Shown here: piece after piece, positions 5,396 through 5,821 of the stretch
Position numbering within the stretch: the stretch's first letter is position 1
How the letters are laid out: each line of letters begins with the position of its first letter
NCBI GenBank assembly: GCA_005777515.1
Contig: SXMA01000028.1
Span: forward strand, 1 to 5,821
Direction of reading: 5' to 3'
DNA length: 5,821 bases
Source of the DNA: Actinomycetota bacterium
GTDB taxonomy: Bacteria > Actinomycetota > Actinomycetes > Nanopelagicales > Nanopelagicaceae
Notes under the pieces: model-generated
Databases searched by the model: none
The model's input: only the letters and a program-made list of their open reading frames with translations
What the model was told of the DNA's origin: nothing
Program-made: the position numbers and the translations under genes

Positions 5396-5821
5396 ATGCG
5401 TGTCGTGAGCGTAATTCCTAACCCGCAAGCTTTTTATCTGCCCAGCGGACCCGTTGCAGTTTTGATGATCCATGGATTTAACGGCTCTCCTGCATCAATC
5501 AGGCCTTGGGCGCAAGGCCTTGCAGATCTTGGATTTAGCGTTGCAGCTCCATGTCTTCCAGGACATGGCACTACTTGGGAAGATATGAATAACACCACTT
5601 GGCAACAATGGTATGAAGAAGTTGATAGAGAATTTACAGAGTTAAAGAAAAATCATGAGCGCGTCTTTGTTGCTGGATTCTCAATGGGTGGAGCGCTCTC
5701 ACTTCGCCTTGCCAGCATTAGAGGAGCTGAGATTGAAGGTTTGATTTTGATTAACCCTGCAATAAAAGATACTAGGCTCAGAGTAAAGCTTGTTCCACTA
5801 TTAAAGTATTTGGTTGGCTCC
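5396..5821 (+). CDS. Alpha/beta hydrolase, monoacylglycerol lipase/carboxylesterase type (cut by window edge)
   Basis: The first 142 codons of a serine hydrolase are present and the C-terminus lies beyond the window. The oxyanion-hole region HGFNGSP (26-32) follows the first core strand. LPGHGTTWEDM (54-64) is typical of bacterial monoglyceride lipases and Est30-like carboxylesterases. The nucleophile elbow GFSMGG puts the catalytic serine at residue 96. The acid and histidine of the triad should be in the missing part. No signal peptide is seen, so it is probably cytosolic and acts on acylglycerols or short-chain esters. It is divergent from plsC with a 38-nt gap, which suggests a shared lipid role, but this is inference. 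The ATG at 5396 is preferred; an in-frame GTG at 5405 would remove three residues. Confidence 0.87.
   Translation, partial: MRVVSVIPNPQAFYLPSGPVAVLMIHGFNGSPASIRPWAQGLADLGFSVAAPCLPGHGTTWEDMNNTTWQQWYEEVDREFTELKKNHERVFVAGFSMGGALSLRLASIRGAEIEGLILINPAIKDTRLRVKLVPLLKYLVGS

Overview
The window reads as chromosome of a lower-GC actinobacterium, probably a small free-living freshwater type (acI/Nanopelagicales-like). That placement is inference. It rests on an actinobacterial-type inositol-3-phosphate synthase immediately downstream of a PadR-family regulator (the same pairing as ino1 and its PadR-like neighbour in Mycobacterium), an actinobacterial-type uracil permease, GTG starts, AT-leaning base composition and very tight gene packing. 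I see no mobile element, tRNA, rRNA or CRISPR array.

Layout. Positions 1-1634 hold a minus-strand operon: a PadR-type repressor followed, with a 1-nt stop/start overlap, by ino1, which runs off the left edge almost complete. A 231-nt divergent region (1635-1865) carries a palindromic operator-like tract next to padR and a long bulged inverted repeat just before the permease. A UraA-type uracil permease (1866-3131, plus) ends at a strong hairpin terminator. Two more plus-strand genes follow: a LysE/RhtB-type exporter (3242-3883) and an uncharacterised PD-(D/E)XK nuclease-like protein with four conserved-looking cysteines (3921-4595). The latter converges, with zero spacing, on a minus-strand PlsC-type acyltransferase (4596-5357). 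The acyltransferase is divergent from an alpha/beta hydrolase of the monoacylglycerol-lipase type (from 5396), cut by the right edge.

How the genes fit together. Ino1 supplies inositol phosphate for phosphatidylinositol and mycothiol, and the co-transcribed PadR protein probably represses its own operon. PlsC and the lipase are both lipid enzymes, one building phosphatidic acid and one likely cleaving glycerol or carboxyl esters. The permease and exporter handle small molecules. The nuclease-like gene has no obvious partner here.

The most notable non-coding signals are: (1) a -10-like hexamer placed exactly 6 nt before the start codon of four or five genes, suggesting leaderless mRNAs, whereas the permease and ino1 have Shine-Dalgarno sequences; (2) the overlapping palindromes upstream of padR; (3) the inverted repeat in the permease leader; (4) a perfect 18-bp palindrome centred on the abutting stop codons at 4595/4596. 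I do not see evidence of a wholly new multi-gene system. The four-cysteine nuclease is the best candidate for unexplored protein function.
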